Assembly (NCBI RefSeq): GCF_038561935.1
Contig: NZ_CP102770.1
Span: forward strand, 1,302,001 to 1,366,000
Length of the DNA stretch: 64,000 nt
DNA from: Myxococcus stipitatus
GTDB lineage: Bacteria > Myxococcota > Myxococcia > Myxococcales > Myxococcaceae
Direction: 5' to 3'
The translations under genes were made by a program, and so were the position numbers. The notes under the pieces were generated by a model, which was not told the origin of the DNA, did no database searches, and worked only from the letters and a program-made list of their open reading frames with translations. This document shows, in pieces, positions 51,888 through 61,375 of the stretch. Each line of letters begins with the position of its first letter. Within the stretch, counting starts at the first letter, position 1.

Positions 51888-51926
51888 AAGAGGCTCGGAA
51901 CCCCTCTGGGTCCCGAGCCTCTTTTG
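51888..51926. terminator. Bidirectional terminator between the DUF2167 gene and mfd
   Basis: AAGAGGCTCGG (51888-51898) pairs with CCGAGCCTCTT (51913-51923), followed by TTGTTG on the plus strand and preceded by A-rich bases that give T residues on the minus strand. It ends both the plus-strand DUF2167 gene and the minus-strand mfd. Its stem repeats the GAGGCTCGG core of the hairpin at 50941, as if the two terminators were duplicated with the genes. Confidence 0.8.
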
Positions 51927-51943
51927 TTGCACGGACGCGCCGC

Positions 51944-54900
51944 TCAGTGGCGAGGCAGCGCGCAGTGGCCCAGGTCGCGAAGCACCTTGCGCGCCTCGGC
52001 GATGAGGTCGTGGCCCTGGACGCCCTGGGGCACGCGGCCGATGAGCTTCATGTCCGGCGTGAGGCGGTAGTAGCCCTTGGAGCGCTGCACCAGGGCGGCG
52101 ACCTTGGGGCCATCCAGCAGCGCATCCGCGCCCAGCGTCACCACCAGCCGCTGCGGGCCCACTTCCAGGCCGCGCAGCCGCAGCTCGCGCATGTCGATTT
52201 TCAGCAGCGTCAGCTCGGAGAGGTGGTCCACCTCGTCGGGGGCCTCGCCGTAGCGGTCCACCAGCTCCGCGCGCAAGTCGGTGACTTCGTCGGGGTGGCT
52301 GGCCTGGCTGAAGCGCTTGTAGAAGACGAGCCGCTGGTGCACGTCCGCGACGTAGTCGTCGGGGATGAGCGCGGGCATGGGCAGGGTGACGTCCGGCTCG
52401 ATTTGCACCTTGGGCGGCTGGCCCTGGAGCTCCGCGACGGCCTCTTCCAGGAGCTGCGCGTACATGTCGAAGCCAATCTCCGCGATGGCGCCCGACTGCT
52501 TCTCGCCCAGGAGGTTGCCCGCGCCGCGAATCTCCAGGTCGTGGCTGGCGATGGAGAAGCCCGCGCCCAGCTCGGTGAAGTTCTGGAGCACCTCCAGCCG
52601 GCGCTGCGCGTCGCGCGTCACCGCCCGGCGCGTGGGCACCAGCAGGTACGCATACGCGCGCTCCCGGGAGCGGCCCACGCGTCCTCGCAGCTGGTAGAGC
52701 TGCGCGAGGCCGAACTGGTCCGCGCGGTTCACAATCATCGTGTTGGCGCTGGAGATGTCGATGCCGCTCTCGATGATGGCGGTGCAGAGGAGGACCTGGT
52801 GCTTGCGCTCGGTGAACTCGAGCATCACCTTCTCCAGCTGCCCCTCGCCCATCTGTCCGTGCGCCACGCCGATGGAGAGCTGCGGCACCAGCTCTCGCAG
52901 CTGCTGCTCCATGGAGGGCAGCGACTCCACGCGGTTGTGCACGAAGAACACCTGCCCGCCGCGCGCAATCTCCCGCTCGATGGCCTCCTTCACCACCTGC
53001 GCGTCGTACTTCATCACGAAGGTGCGGATGGCGCGCCGGTCCTGCGGCGGCGTGGCGATGATGCTCATGTCGCGCACGCCCGACATGCTCATATGCAGCG
53101 TGCGAGGGATGGGCGTGGCCGTCAGCGTCAGCACGTCAATCTGGGAGCGCCACTTCTTGAGCGACTCCTTCTGCTTCACGCCGAAGCGCTGCTCCTCGTC
53201 GACAATCATCAGGCCCAGGTCCTTGAAGGCCACCTCGCCGCCCAGGAGCTTGTGCGTGCCGATGAGGATGTCGACCTTGCCCTCCTTGGCGCGCTTGAGG
53301 ATGTCGCGCACCTCCGGCGGCTTCTTCATGCCGGAGATGACCTCCACCGTGACGGGGTAGTCCTTGAAGCGCTTCTTGAACGAGAGAAAGTGTTGCTGCG
53401 CCAGCACCGTGGTGGGCACCAGCACCGCCACCTGCTTGCGGTCCAGCGTGGCCTTGAAGGCCGCGCGCATGGCGACCTCCGTCTTGCCGTAGCCCACGTC
53501 GCCGCAGACGAGCCGGTCCATGGGCTCCGGCTTCTGCATGTCCGACAGCACGTCGTCGATGGCCTTCGCCTGGTCCGGCGTCTCCTCGAACTCGAAGTCG
53601 GCCTCGAACTGGGCGAAGTAGCGGTCCGGCGCGCTGAAGGCATGGCCCGGATGCGCCTTGCGCGAAGCGGCGATTTGCAGGAGCTCCGCCGCCATCTTGA
53701 GCAGCTGCTCCTTGACGCGCTTCTTCGTCTTCTCCCAGCTCGTCGTGCCCAGCTTGTCGAGCTGGACGGACTCCGGATTGCCGCCGGTGAACTTCTGGAT
53801 GAGCCGCATGCGGCCCACCGGCAGGTAGATTTTGTCGCGGCCCGCGTACTCGAGGACGAGGAAGTCCCCGGGCACGCCATTCACCTCCATCTTCGTCAGG
53901 CCGGAGTAGCGGCCGATGCCGAAGTCGGTGTGGACGATGAGGTCGCCTTCCTTCAGGTCCTTGAAGCCCGCGGCGAACGCATCCAGCTTCTTGCCGCGCT
54001 TGATGCGGCGCCGCGCGCGGACGCCGAAAATCTCCTCGTCCGACAGCACCGCCAGCCCGCCCGAGCCATCCACGAAGCCCTGGCTCACCTCTCCCGTGAA
54101 GAGGTGCGCGAAGACGGACGGCTCATACAGCGCCGAGGCATCCGTCATGGGCTCGGTGTGCACCTTCACCATGACGTTGCGGTCGAGCAGCAGGCGCTTG
54201 AGCCGGTCCGCCTGGCTCAGCGTTCCGCATGCCACCGCGCACGCCACGCGCGAGTCGCGCCAGCGCTGCATCCGCTCCACCAGCGGGGACAGCGCGCCCT
54301 CCTCGCCGTGGTGCGCGAGGATGGCCTCTCGCAGGTCCTGCGTGCCGCCGAACTGGAAGAGGACCGGCGGCTTCTCGGACTGCGACAGCGACAGGCCACC
54401 ACCCTCGACGACGCGGAACGCGGCGAGCTTCTCCGCCACCGCCTCGCGCGAGAGGAAGTGCTCGGCCGGGGGACAGATGAGGTCCTTGCGCTCCTCGGCC
54501 GCGGCGAACGTGCGCTCCAGCTCATCCCACAGCGCGTCCGCGGCGCGGCCCAGCTCCAGCGGGTCGTCCAGGTAGAAGATGGGCGGCTGCGTGCTCCACG
54601 GGCCCAGGAAGTCGAACACCGTGGCCAGGCCTCCCTCGAAGAGGCCGGGGAGCAGCCCCTCCAGGCCGAAGCCGGGCAGGCCCTCGCGCAGCGCGTCCAG
54701 TCGCTCGCGCAGCTGGATGGTGGGCAGGTTGATGCGGTCGGCCACCGCGCGGGCGGCGGCCTCGGCGCGGGGACGGGTGTCCTCCGTGAGCAGCAGCTCG
54801 CGCGCGGGGACCAGGTCCACTTCCTTCAGCGCGTCCACCGTGCGCTGCGACTCCGGGTCGAACACGCGGATGGAGTCGATGGTGTCGCCGAAGAACTCCA

Positions 54901-55540
54901 GGCGCACCGGCTTGTCGTAGAGCGGGCTGAAGACATCCAAGAGGCCGCCGCGCACGGAGAACGTGCCCACGTCCTCCACCAGCGGGCTGTTCTGGTAGCC
55001 CATCCGCGCCAGCTTCCGCGCCAGCGAGTCGCGGTCGTAGTCCTGGCCCACGACCACGCGGTCCGTGAGCGCGGCCATGACGTCCGGACGCAGCACGCGG
55101 CGGTGCAGCGCGCGCAGGGAGAGCACCAGCACCGGGAAGCGGGTCCCGCGAGACAGGTGATACAGCGCGCCCAGCCGCTCGGTGACGGGGGCGGCGTCCG
55201 GGGAGAGCTCGTCGTACGGGAGCACCTCGTCGGCGGGCAGGCGCAGCACGCTCGGCTTCAGCAGGGTGCCTGTCCCGCCCAGGAAGAACGCCAGGTCGGA
55301 GGCCAGCGCATCCGCCGCCTCCTCGTCCGCCGCGACGCACACCAGCGGGGCGCGGGCCTCCCGGTGCAGCCGGGCCAGCACGTGGCCTCGGGCGGAGCCC
55401 TTGAGCCCCTGCGTCCGCACGCGGTGACCCGGGCGCAGCTCCGCCAGCAACCGGGTGAGGGTGTCACCCGCCACGAGAGGCACGCCGCCATGCTGCGCCG
55501 CCGCCTCGCCATCCAGCCTCTGAGTGAAAGGAGTGTCCAT
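51944..55540 (-). CDS. mfd: Transcription-repair coupling factor Mfd
   Basis: The 1198-residue ATP-dependent translocase removes stalled RNA polymerase at DNA lesions and recruits UvrA. Visible parts, in order, are the UvrB-like start (VAGDTLTRLLAELRPG, residues 20-130), the RNA-polymerase-interacting region (SPEVDLVVHTDFGIGRYSGLTKMEVNGVPGDFLVLEYAGRDKIYLPV, about 550-600), and the translocase motor. The motor shows Walker A VCGDVGYGKTEVAM near residue 680, a DEEQRFGVKQKE motif, TATPIPRTLHMS and a conserved QLRGRVGRS. The C-terminal D7 domain follows. The ATG 55540, with an AGGGG site, fixes the start; a longer frame from 55657 adds unlikely residues. It is divergent from the second orphan kinase. 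Confidence 0.96.
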   Translation of the reverse strand: MDTPFTQRLDGEAAAQHGGVPLVAGDTLTRLLAELRPGHRVRTQGLKGSARGHVLARLHREARAPLVCVAADEEAADALASDLAFFLGGTGTLLKPSVLRLPADEVLPYDELSPDAAPVTERLGALYHLSRGTRFPVLVLSLRALHRRVLRPDVMAALTDRVVVGQDYDRDSLARKLARMGYQNSPLVEDVGTFSVRGGLLDVFSPLYDKPVRLEFFGDTIDSIRVFDPESQRTVDALKEVDLVPARELLLTEDTRPRAEAAARAVADRINLPTIQLRERLDALREGLPGFGLEGLLPGLFEGGLATVFDFLGPWSTQPPIFYLDDPLELGRAADALWDELERTFAAAEERKDLICPPAEHFLSREAVAEKLAAFRVVEGGGLSLSQSEKPPVLFQFGGTQDLREAILAHHGEEGALSPLVERMQRWRDSRVACAVACGTLSQADRLKRLLLDRNVMVKVHTEPMTDASALYEPSVFAHLFTGEVSQGFVDGSGGLAVLSDEEIFGVRARRRIKRGKKLDAFAAGFKDLKEGDLIVHTDFGIGRYSGLTKMEVNGVPGDFLVLEYAGRDKIYLPVGRMRLIQKFTGGNPESVQLDKLGTTSWEKTKKRVKEQLLKMAAELLQIAASRKAHPGHAFSAPDRYFAQFEADFEFEETPDQAKAIDDVLSDMQKPEPMDRLVCGDVGYGKTEVAMRAAFKATLDRKQVAVLVPTTVLAQQHFLSFKKRFKDYPVTVEVISGMKKPPEVRDILKRAKEGKVDILIGTHKLLGGEVAFKDLGLMIVDEEQRFGVKQKESLKKWRSQIDVLTLTATPIPRTLHMSMSGVRDMSIIATPPQDRRAIRTFVMKYDAQVVKEAIEREIARGGQVFFVHNRVESLPSMEQQLRELVPQLSIGVAHGQMGEGQLEKVMLEFTERKHQVLLCTAIIESGIDISSANTMIVNRADQFGLAQLYQLRGRVGRSRERAYAYLLVPTRRAVTRDAQRRLEVLQNFTELGAGFSIASHDLEIRGAGNLLGEKQSGAIAEIGFDMYAQLLEEAVAELQGQPPKVQIEPDVTLPMPALIPDDYVADVHQRLVFYKRFSQASHPDEVTDLRAELVDRYGEAPDEVDHLSELTLLKIDMRELRLRGLEVGPQRLVVTLGADALLDGPKVAALVQRSKGYYRLTPDMKLIGRVPQGVQGHDLIAEARKVLRDLGHCALPRH

Positions 55541-55748
55541 GAGTGGACCCCTGAGGGCCGCAGGGTAATTAGGGGCGAGCCCCTGACAGGTCAACGACAG
55601 AGCGCATTGCGTGTCGTGTGTCGGAGGCGACGCGCGCGTGAGTGCTGTGTCCGCCACGTATCAGCCGTACCGGGGGTGGGTTGGCCGCCCGCCCGGGGCA
55701 AGAACTACTCTCCACCAAGGCATCGCTGGGGGGTGCCACACGCCAGCC

Positions 55749-57251
55749 ATGCAATCCGGCCGTTGCAACAGGGTGATGAACAACGGGGCGGGCGCGCCCC
55801 CCTCGGAGGCTGTGGTCGTGTTGCGCAGCGTTCGCTCCGCTGGGCACGGCATCCTGGACTTCGAGTGCGTCTCCGCGAATGCGCACGCCGAGCGCTGGCT
55901 GGGCCGGGAAGAGCGCTCCCTGGTGCGACAGCGGCTGCTCGAGGAGGCCCCCTGGGTGGGCGAATGTGGCCTGTTCGCCTCTTGTGTCCGTGTGGCGGTG
56001 CGCCGGGAGCCGGAGGTGGTGCGTGTGTCGCGCCAGTCCTCCGTGGGCACGGTGTGGATGCTGGCCCGCGTCTCTCCGTGGGAGGACGGCGTCGTCGTCT
56101 TCCTGGAGGATTTGACGGAGCGGATGGCGTCGGAGGAGGCGCTGCGCCGGGACCATGACCTGCTGCACGCGGTCATCGAGAGCGCCACGGACGCCATCTA
56201 CGTGAAGGACCTGGACGCGCGCTACGTGCTCATCAACCCGGCCACCGCGCGGGCCTTCAACCGGGCGCCGCAGGACATCCTCGGGCGCACGGACCTGGAG
56301 CTCCTGGGGGACACGGCGGCGCCCGCGGTGACGAACGACCGCGAGGTCATCGAGTCCGGTGTCACCGCGACCTACGAGGACGCGGACGGCGGGCCCGGCA
56401 GCGACCAGATATGGCAGACGACCAAGGGCGTGCTGCGCCGGGGCGACGGCACCGTCTATGGCTTGTTCGGCATCAGCCGGGACGTCACCGCGCGCCGCCG
56501 CCAGGAGCACGAGCGCGACGAGGAGGCCCGGTTCCAGGAGCGCTTCATCGGCGTGCTGGGGCATGACCTGGGAAACCCGCTGGCCGCGGTGAGGCTGTCC
56601 GCCGCGGCGCTCCTGGCGCAGCCCACGCTGACGCCCGAGGTGCGCCGCGTGGCCCAGCGCATCGACGGGAGCGCCGAGCGCATGGCGCGGCTGGTGAAAC
56701 AGTTGCTTGATTTCACGCGGGCGCGGATGGCGGGAGGCATTCCCTTGCGTCCGCGCGAGGTGTGCATGGCGTCGGTGTGTCGCCGCATCATCTCGGAGCT
56801 GGAGCCCGCGCACCCCGAGCAGCGCGTGGACCTGGAAGTGGACGGCGAGTGCCGAGGCGTGTGGGACGAGGAGCGGCTGGGGCAGGTGCTCTCGAACCTG
56901 GTGGGCAATGCGCTGCAGCACAGCCCGCGAGGCACCGCCGTGCGCGTGCGGCTGGCGGCGAATGACCCGCTGTTCCAGCGGGTGGAGGTCCACAACCTGG
57001 GGCCGCCGATTCCGGACTCGCTGCGTCCGCGCTTGTTCGCGCCCTTCCACCGCGCGGCGCCCGACCCCGGAGGGCCCAGGCCTCATCGTCACGGGTTGGG
57101 GCTGGGGCTCTACATCGTCTCGCAAATCGTCACGGCCCACGGCGGGTGGGTGGACGTCGCGTCCTCGCTGGATGCGGGCACGTGCTTCGCGGTGACGCTG
57201 CCTCGCATCGCCCAGGCGTCGGAGGAGTCTCCGCCGCCGCGCTGGGCCTGA
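55749..57251 (+). CDS. Orphan PAS-containing sensor histidine kinase
   Basis: The 500-residue cytosolic kinase (ATG 55749; ATG 55776 is an alternative) has an N-terminal PAS-like region (about residues 20-130, ending VVVFLEDLTERMASEEALRRD), a second PAS (LLHAVIESATDAIYVKDLDARYVLINPATARAFNRAPQDILGRTDLELLG), a dimerisation domain with His 272 in FIGVLGHDLGNPLAAVRLSAAAL, and an ATPase domain (NLVGNALQHSPRGT, HNLGPPIPDSLRPRLFAPFHRA, HGLGLGLYIVSQIVTAHGG). It has no transmembrane helix, no attached receiver and no response regulator next to it. Its catalytic half is close to that of the kinase at 22714. It is divergent from mfd by 208 bases. Confidence 0.9.
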   Translation: MQSGRCNRVMNNGAGAPPSEAVVVLRSVRSAGHGILDFECVSANAHAERWLGREERSLVRQRLLEEAPWVGECGLFASCVRVAVRREPEVVRVSRQSSVGTVWMLARVSPWEDGVVVFLEDLTERMASEEALRRDHDLLHAVIESATDAIYVKDLDARYVLINPATARAFNRAPQDILGRTDLELLGDTAAPAVTNDREVIESGVTATYEDADGGPGSDQIWQTTKGVLRRGDGTVYGLFGISRDVTARRRQEHERDEEARFQERFIGVLGHDLGNPLAAVRLSAAALLAQPTLTPEVRRVAQRIDGSAERMARLVKQLLDFTRARMAGGIPLRPREVCMASVCRRIISELEPAHPEQRVDLEVDGECRGVWDEERLGQVLSNLVGNALQHSPRGTAVRVRLAANDPLFQRVEVHNLGPPIPDSLRPRLFAPFHRAAPDPGGPRPHRHGLGLGLYIVSQIVTAHGGWVDVASSLDAGTCFAVTLPRIAQASEESPPPRWA

Positions 57252-57261
57252 GGCCCGGACT

Positions 57262-57582
57262 TCAGTCGCGGGCGTAGCGGGCGGCCGCGCGCAGGCGCAT
57301 CAGGTCATCGAGCGCGCCCGGGTCCACCAACTCCAGCGCCGCGGCGCCGGCGATGCCGGTGTAGCGGGCGCGGTAGTCCTCCTCGTCCTCTTCGTCGTCC
57401 TTGCCGTCGCCCTTGTCATCCCCATCCCCGCCGCCCTTGCCGTCGTCGGGGCGCAGGGACAGGGGCTCCGGCCGGGACAGCCCCGGCTCGATGCGGGGCG
57501 TGGACAGCGCGTCGGCTCGCAGGGAAGCAAGCAGGCCGGCGATGGCCAGGCAGAACAGCAGCGCGGTGGTGAAGGTCTTCAT
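57262..57582 (-). CDS. Small acidic exported protein
   Basis: The 106-residue product starts at ATG 57582 (GGAG site upstream) with a signal peptide (MKTFTTALLFCLAIAGLLASLRADA). It then has a low-complexity acidic segment (about 50-70: DDGKGGGDGDDKGDGKDDEEDEED) of Asp, Gly, Lys and Glu, and a helical end (GAAALELVDPGALDDLMRLRAAARYARD). The Asp/Gly stretch may bind calcium. It follows the cytochrome gene on the same strand after 73 bases. No family recognised; an exported, intrinsically disordered protein is likely. Confidence 0.7.
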   Translation of the reverse strand: MKTFTTALLFCLAIAGLLASLRADALSTPRIEPGLSRPEPLSLRPDDGKGGGDGDDKGDGKDDEEDEEDYRARYTGIAGAAALELVDPGALDDLMRLRAAARYARD

Positions 57583-57655
57583 GAGGGGCTCCGTTTCTCC
57601 CCTGGCCTGACGCACCGCGCGCGGGGTTATTCAGCGAGCCCCCCGGGACGGGGCG

Positions 57656-57979
57656 CTACTGCGCCTTCAGGGTGCGGATGTATCCCACCAGCGCGTCAAT
57701 CTGCGCGGCGGTGAGCTTCTCCTTGAAGGCCTTCATCTTCGTGTTGCGAGGAGAGCCGTCGGCAATCATCTGGCGGATGTCCGCGTCCGTCACGGACGCC
57801 TGCCAGGCGGCCTGGCTCATGTCGGCGAGCGACTCCTTCTGGCCCATCTTGGTCTTCGCCTTGCCGTCATCGCCATGGCAGGACTTGCACTTGGCCTTCC
57901 ACATGTCGCCCACGTCATCCGCCGCGAAGGCGTTCGGGGCCAGACACAGGCTCAGCACCACGACAAGCCGCTTCATCAT
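57656..57979 (-). CDS. Small periplasmic cytochrome c
   Basis: The 107-residue protein has a signal peptide (MMKRLVVVLSLCLAPNAFA), a CKSCH heme-attachment motif (Cys 31, Cys 34, His 35) and a probable Met 82 axial ligand in NTKMKAF. This is a class I cytochrome c of about 8-9 kDa after cleavage, with IDALVGYIRTLKAQ as the closing helix. It likely carries electrons in the periplasm to an oxidase or other acceptor. It is followed by the acidic exported protein gene and preceded, after 99 bases, by the GT-C-like gene on the same strand. Confidence 0.92.
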   Translation of the reverse strand: MMKRLVVVLSLCLAPNAFAADDVGDMWKAKCKSCHGDDGKAKTKMGQKESLADMSQAAWQASVTDADIRQMIADGSPRNTKMKAFKEKLTAAQIDALVGYIRTLKAQ

Positions 57980-58078
57980 CGCTACTGCCTCCTTGGGTGG
58001 ACGGGAACTGTCGCATGGAACGCGGTGCGCCGGGAGTACACCGGACGGCGGTGCAGGCGCGGGTGAAGTCCTCGACGC

Positions 58079-59776
58079 TCAGGGGCCTGGACGAGGCCAG
58101 AACGGCGCGGAGCTCCCGGGGGGCGCGAGCCAGACGGACTGGAGGAAGCGCGTGGCGTTGCGGTCCGCGTCGTCGCCCTGCGTGGTGAGGACGTGCGCGG
58201 TGGTGAGCACCAGGAGCGTCACGAAGCTGGCGACGAGGGACGCCCGCTCCGGGCCCTGCTGATCCTCCCGCGTGGCCAGGGCGGTGAGGACCCAACCGGC
58301 CACGGCGACGAGGACGGCGAGCAGCACCTTGCCCGCGAACGGCTGGGGCAGTCCCAGGAAGGACAGCACGGAGGGCGGGAAGAAGCCCGCGCGCAGCAGG
58401 GGCTCCGTCAGCCCCCCCAGGACGTTGGAGACGTCGTCTGGGATGTAGTTGACGAAGGTGGCCAGGCCCGTGGTGAGGATGGCCGCCGCGCACAGCATCG
58501 CGCCGATGCCCAGGCCCACCGCGTGTCCCCGCTCGCGCAGCCGCTCCAGCCAGAGTCCCGCGGGCAGGAGCAGGAAGGGCACCAGCCCCGTGAGGTGGCG
58601 AGGCCCCGTCGTCCAGCCCCACGAGTCATACGAGAACGAGGACGTGAAGTAGAGGTAGCCCAGGCCGAGCGCGGCCGTCATCCAGGCGCAGGCGCGTGCC
58701 TCGGCCGAAGCGCTTCCGCCGCGGAAGGAGAGCCGCGTCAGGCCGGGAATCGCGAGCAGCAGGAACGGGGCGAGCGTGAAGAGTCCGCGCAGCGGGGAGA
58801 TGAGCGACAGCGTGAAGGCGCGCGGGTCCGGCGTGCGGATGCCGAGGAAGCCGCCCAGGTGCCACGGCTGATAGCCGGAGTCGTTGAGGTACTTGTAGCC
58901 GCTGGTCAGCGGGTGGCCGAAGGTGGCCTGGTGGTAGAGCATGAGCGCCACCACGAAGGGCAGCGCGCCCAGCGTGGCGAGCCCCGCGGCGCGGCCCAGG
59001 CCCTTCAGTCGCTCGCGCAGGGGCGCCTCGCGGAAGAGGAACGTGAGCGCGGCGTAGAGCACCAGCCCGAGCACCCCGAGCGCTCCCGTGTACTCGGCCG
59101 CCACCGTGGCTCCGGCGCACGCGCCCGCGAGGAGGTAGCCGCGCTCCCGCCACTCGCCGCGCGCGCAGCGCCACAGCGAATAGAAGCCCGCGAAGAGCAG
59201 CACCGCGGTGGTCTGGTGGCTCATGAACAGCAGCGAGTAGCTGAACGCCAGCGAGCCCAGCCCGTACGTCACGGTGAGCGCATCCGCGACACGCGCGGAC
59301 AGGTTCTCACGCAGGTACTTCCGCACCAGCCACAGCAGGCCCAGCGTGGGCAGCACGGTGAGGAACAGGCGCGAGAAGAAGACGAGCGGCACCTCGGGCA
59401 CGGGGCCCGGGCGGGCCACCGCGCGCAGCACCGCATACACCGGCACGGCCGCGAACGACAGCAGCGGCGCCTTGCTGGGGTAGTACTTCCCATCCTTCAC
59501 GGACAGGTCGCCGACGTAGCCGCGCTCGCGCAGCACGGCGTTGATGTCGAGCGTGCCGTGCTCCACCAGCGAGATGCTCTGCCACAGCCGGCACAGCTCG
59601 TTGGGGGAGCGCAGGCCCGGGTGATACGGGAACAGCAGGAGGTACAGCGCGGCCAGGGCGGCCCACACCGCGCGCGGTGCGCCTCGCGCGGACGTCGCCG
59701 GTGTGGCTCCAGGAGCCGGTGCGGCGGGCTCGGACGGAGCGGGCGAAGGGGGCACGGGCCCTGGCGCCAGGCTCAC
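58079..59776 (-). CDS. Polytopic membrane protein, GT-C glycosyltransferase-like
   Basis: This 565-residue inner-membrane protein (GTG 59776 with GGGGAG upstream) has about 11-12 predicted transmembrane helices. The first periplasmic loop (SPNELCRLWQSISLVEHGTLDINAVLRERGYVGDLSVKDGKYYPSKAPLLSF) contains Glu and Asp residues where GT-C transferases that use polyprenyl-linked sugars keep their catalytic acids. The rest shows hydrophobic spans and a GGLTEPLLRAGFF-type late loop. A role in attaching or modifying a polysaccharide, lipid or protein is inferred from its place next to a GT2-methyltransferase and a Wzc-type kinase. It starts 34 bases after that upstream gene's stop. Confidence 0.75.
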   Translation of the reverse strand: MSLAPGPVPPSPAPSEPAAPAPGATPATSARGAPRAVWAALAALYLLLFPYHPGLRSPNELCRLWQSISLVEHGTLDINAVLRERGYVGDLSVKDGKYYPSKAPLLSFAAVPVYAVLRAVARPGPVPEVPLVFFSRLFLTVLPTLGLLWLVRKYLRENLSARVADALTVTYGLGSLAFSYSLLFMSHQTTAVLLFAGFYSLWRCARGEWRERGYLLAGACAGATVAAEYTGALGVLGLVLYAALTFLFREAPLRERLKGLGRAAGLATLGALPFVVALMLYHQATFGHPLTSGYKYLNDSGYQPWHLGGFLGIRTPDPRAFTLSLISPLRGLFTLAPFLLLAIPGLTRLSFRGGSASAEARACAWMTAALGLGYLYFTSSFSYDSWGWTTGPRHLTGLVPFLLLPAGLWLERLRERGHAVGLGIGAMLCAAAILTTGLATFVNYIPDDVSNVLGGLTEPLLRAGFFPPSVLSFLGLPQPFAGKVLLAVLVAVAGWVLTALATREDQQGPERASLVASFVTLLVLTTAHVLTTQGDDADRNATRFLQSVWLAPPGSSAPFWPRPGP

Positions 59777-59810
59777 GGTGACGAGCTCCCCGGGGCGCGG
59801 CCGTGGGCCT

Positions 59811-61160
59811 TCACGCGTCGGCCCCCGTGACGCGGGCCACGGCGAAGAGGCTCATGCCCACGGGCAGCTTCACGTGGGCCTCGGCGCGGGCGAACAGCGG
59901 GGCCAGCGTGTCGTAGAGCTTGAGCTGGAGCTTGGGCACCGAGCGGCGGCGCAACAGGCGGCTGTTGACGAACCAGCCGGGCATGCCCACCAGGTTCATC
60001 CACTCCAGCTTCTCCACCTCGAAGCCGTTCTCCTCCAGCACCGCGCGCAGCGTGGCCGGCGTGTAGCGGCGGTGGTGGCCCACGGCCTCGTCGATGCTGC
60101 CGAACAGCTGCTCCAGCGCGGGCACCAGGATGAGCACGCGCCCGCCGGGCGCCAGGATCTGCCGGAAGCGGCGCACCGCCGACGCGTCGTCGGGGATGTG
60201 CTCCAGCACGTTGGAGAGGACGATGGTGTCCAGCTGCTCGCCCTTGAGCGACTCCCAATCCGCGAGCGCCACATCGGACAGGTAGGGGCGCACGTGCGGC
60301 CGGCCTCGGAAGAGGTTCTTCAGCCGGTCCACGTAGAAGCGGTCCACCTCCAGCGCGATGAGCAGCTCCGCGCCGGACTCCAGCTCGCGGGTAATCGTGC
60401 CGATGCCCGCGCCAATCTCCAGCACGCGCCGGCCCAGGTGCTCGCGGAAGCGGCGGCCCAGCCACTGGTTGTAGTGGACCGCGCCGTCCATACGCTCCAG
60501 CGTGGTGTAGCCCTCGTGCTGGTTGTCGGCGTCGTCGCGCACGGTGGCGTAGCGCATCAGCGTGCGCAGCTGGGACAGGCGCGCCGCGCGGGGGCGGCGA
60601 GGCACGGCCTGGAGCGGCGGCAGGGAGACCTCGGTGAGCCGGAAGAGCTGCGCGGCCAGCTTCACCACCAGCTCCGCGTCCACCGCGTCGTCGTCGCTGG
60701 TGAGCGTGACGGAGCGCAGGGCCTCCGTGCGGAACGCGCGCACGCCGCTGAGCGGGTCCTTCACCGAGACGTCCGTGACGAAGCGGGTGACGTGGCCCAG
60801 CGCACGCTCGGCCCACGCCTCGGGGTCGAGCCCCACCGCGCCCCGGCGGCCGAAGACGGCGTCCGCGGTGTCGTCCTTCAACGGCCCCATCAGCGCCTGA
60901 TGTGCGTCCGGTGAGTAGGCGGCGTCCGCGTCCTGGAGCACCGTCATGGCGCTCGTCACCCGGGACAGCGCCGCGCGAATGGCCGCGCCCTTGCCTCCTT
61001 GGACGCTGAGAACCTGGAGGCCCGGCCTCGAGGCCACATCGGGCTGGCCGTCGCCGGCGAGGACGACTTCCGCGCGTCCCGCGAGCTCTCGGGCGAAGTG
61101 GGCAGCGGCATCCACGGTGGAGGAGTCGAAGGGGATGATGACCGAATGCTGGAAGCTCAC
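59811..61160 (-). CDS. Fused GT2 glycosyltransferase and SAM-dependent methyltransferase
   Basis: This 449-residue protein (from GTG 61160; an ATG at 61256 gives a 32-residue leader that looks non-native) combines two catalytic domains. The N-terminal half has a GT-A fold: HSVIIPFDSS, EVVLAGDGQPD, VLQDADAAYSPDA with the DxD pair (metal and nucleotide-sugar) and LSGVRAFRTEAL. The second half is a class I methyltransferase with motif I VLEIGAGIGTITREL (about residue 248), motif II region ALEVDRFYV and post-motif LSNVLEHIPDDAS. The fusion probably transfers a sugar and then methylates it (or a neighbouring group), both on the cytosolic face. It heads the minus-strand pair with the GT-C gene and diverges from the Wzc gene. 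Confidence 0.86.
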   Translation of the reverse strand: MSFQHSVIIPFDSSTVDAAAHFARELAGRAEVVLAGDGQPDVASRPGLQVLSVQGGKGAAIRAALSRVTSAMTVLQDADAAYSPDAHQALMGPLKDDTADAVFGRRGAVGLDPEAWAERALGHVTRFVTDVSVKDPLSGVRAFRTEALRSVTLTSDDDAVDAELVVKLAAQLFRLTEVSLPPLQAVPRRPRAARLSQLRTLMRYATVRDDADNQHEGYTTLERMDGAVHYNQWLGRRFREHLGRRVLEIGAGIGTITRELESGAELLIALEVDRFYVDRLKNLFRGRPHVRPYLSDVALADWESLKGEQLDTIVLSNVLEHIPDDASAVRRFRQILAPGGRVLILVPALEQLFGSIDEAVGHHRRYTPATLRAVLEENGFEVEKLEWMNLVGMPGWFVNSRLLRRRSVPKLQLKLYDTLAPLFARAEAHVKLPVGMSLFAVARVTGADA

Positions 61161-61375
61161 GGCGGGCTCACTAGCACAGGCGCCCCGGATGCGCGCGTTC
61201 CCGCCTCCAAGAAGGGTGTCCGGAGGGCTTCCAAGCAGTGGCGGAACGATGGACAACCCGCACCGGACACGGCACGCTCGAATCTGGTTTTCACGGGTGT
61301 GGGTGAAGGTCGGGGCCGGCGATTGCCGGGTCGCCGCCGCACCCAGGCGCTCGCAGGCTCCAGGAGAGACAAGTC

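Noticed and set aside
51947-56158. Long plus-strand frame antisense to mfd
   Set aside because: Same GC-bias shadow; mfd has complete helicase motifs on the minus strand.
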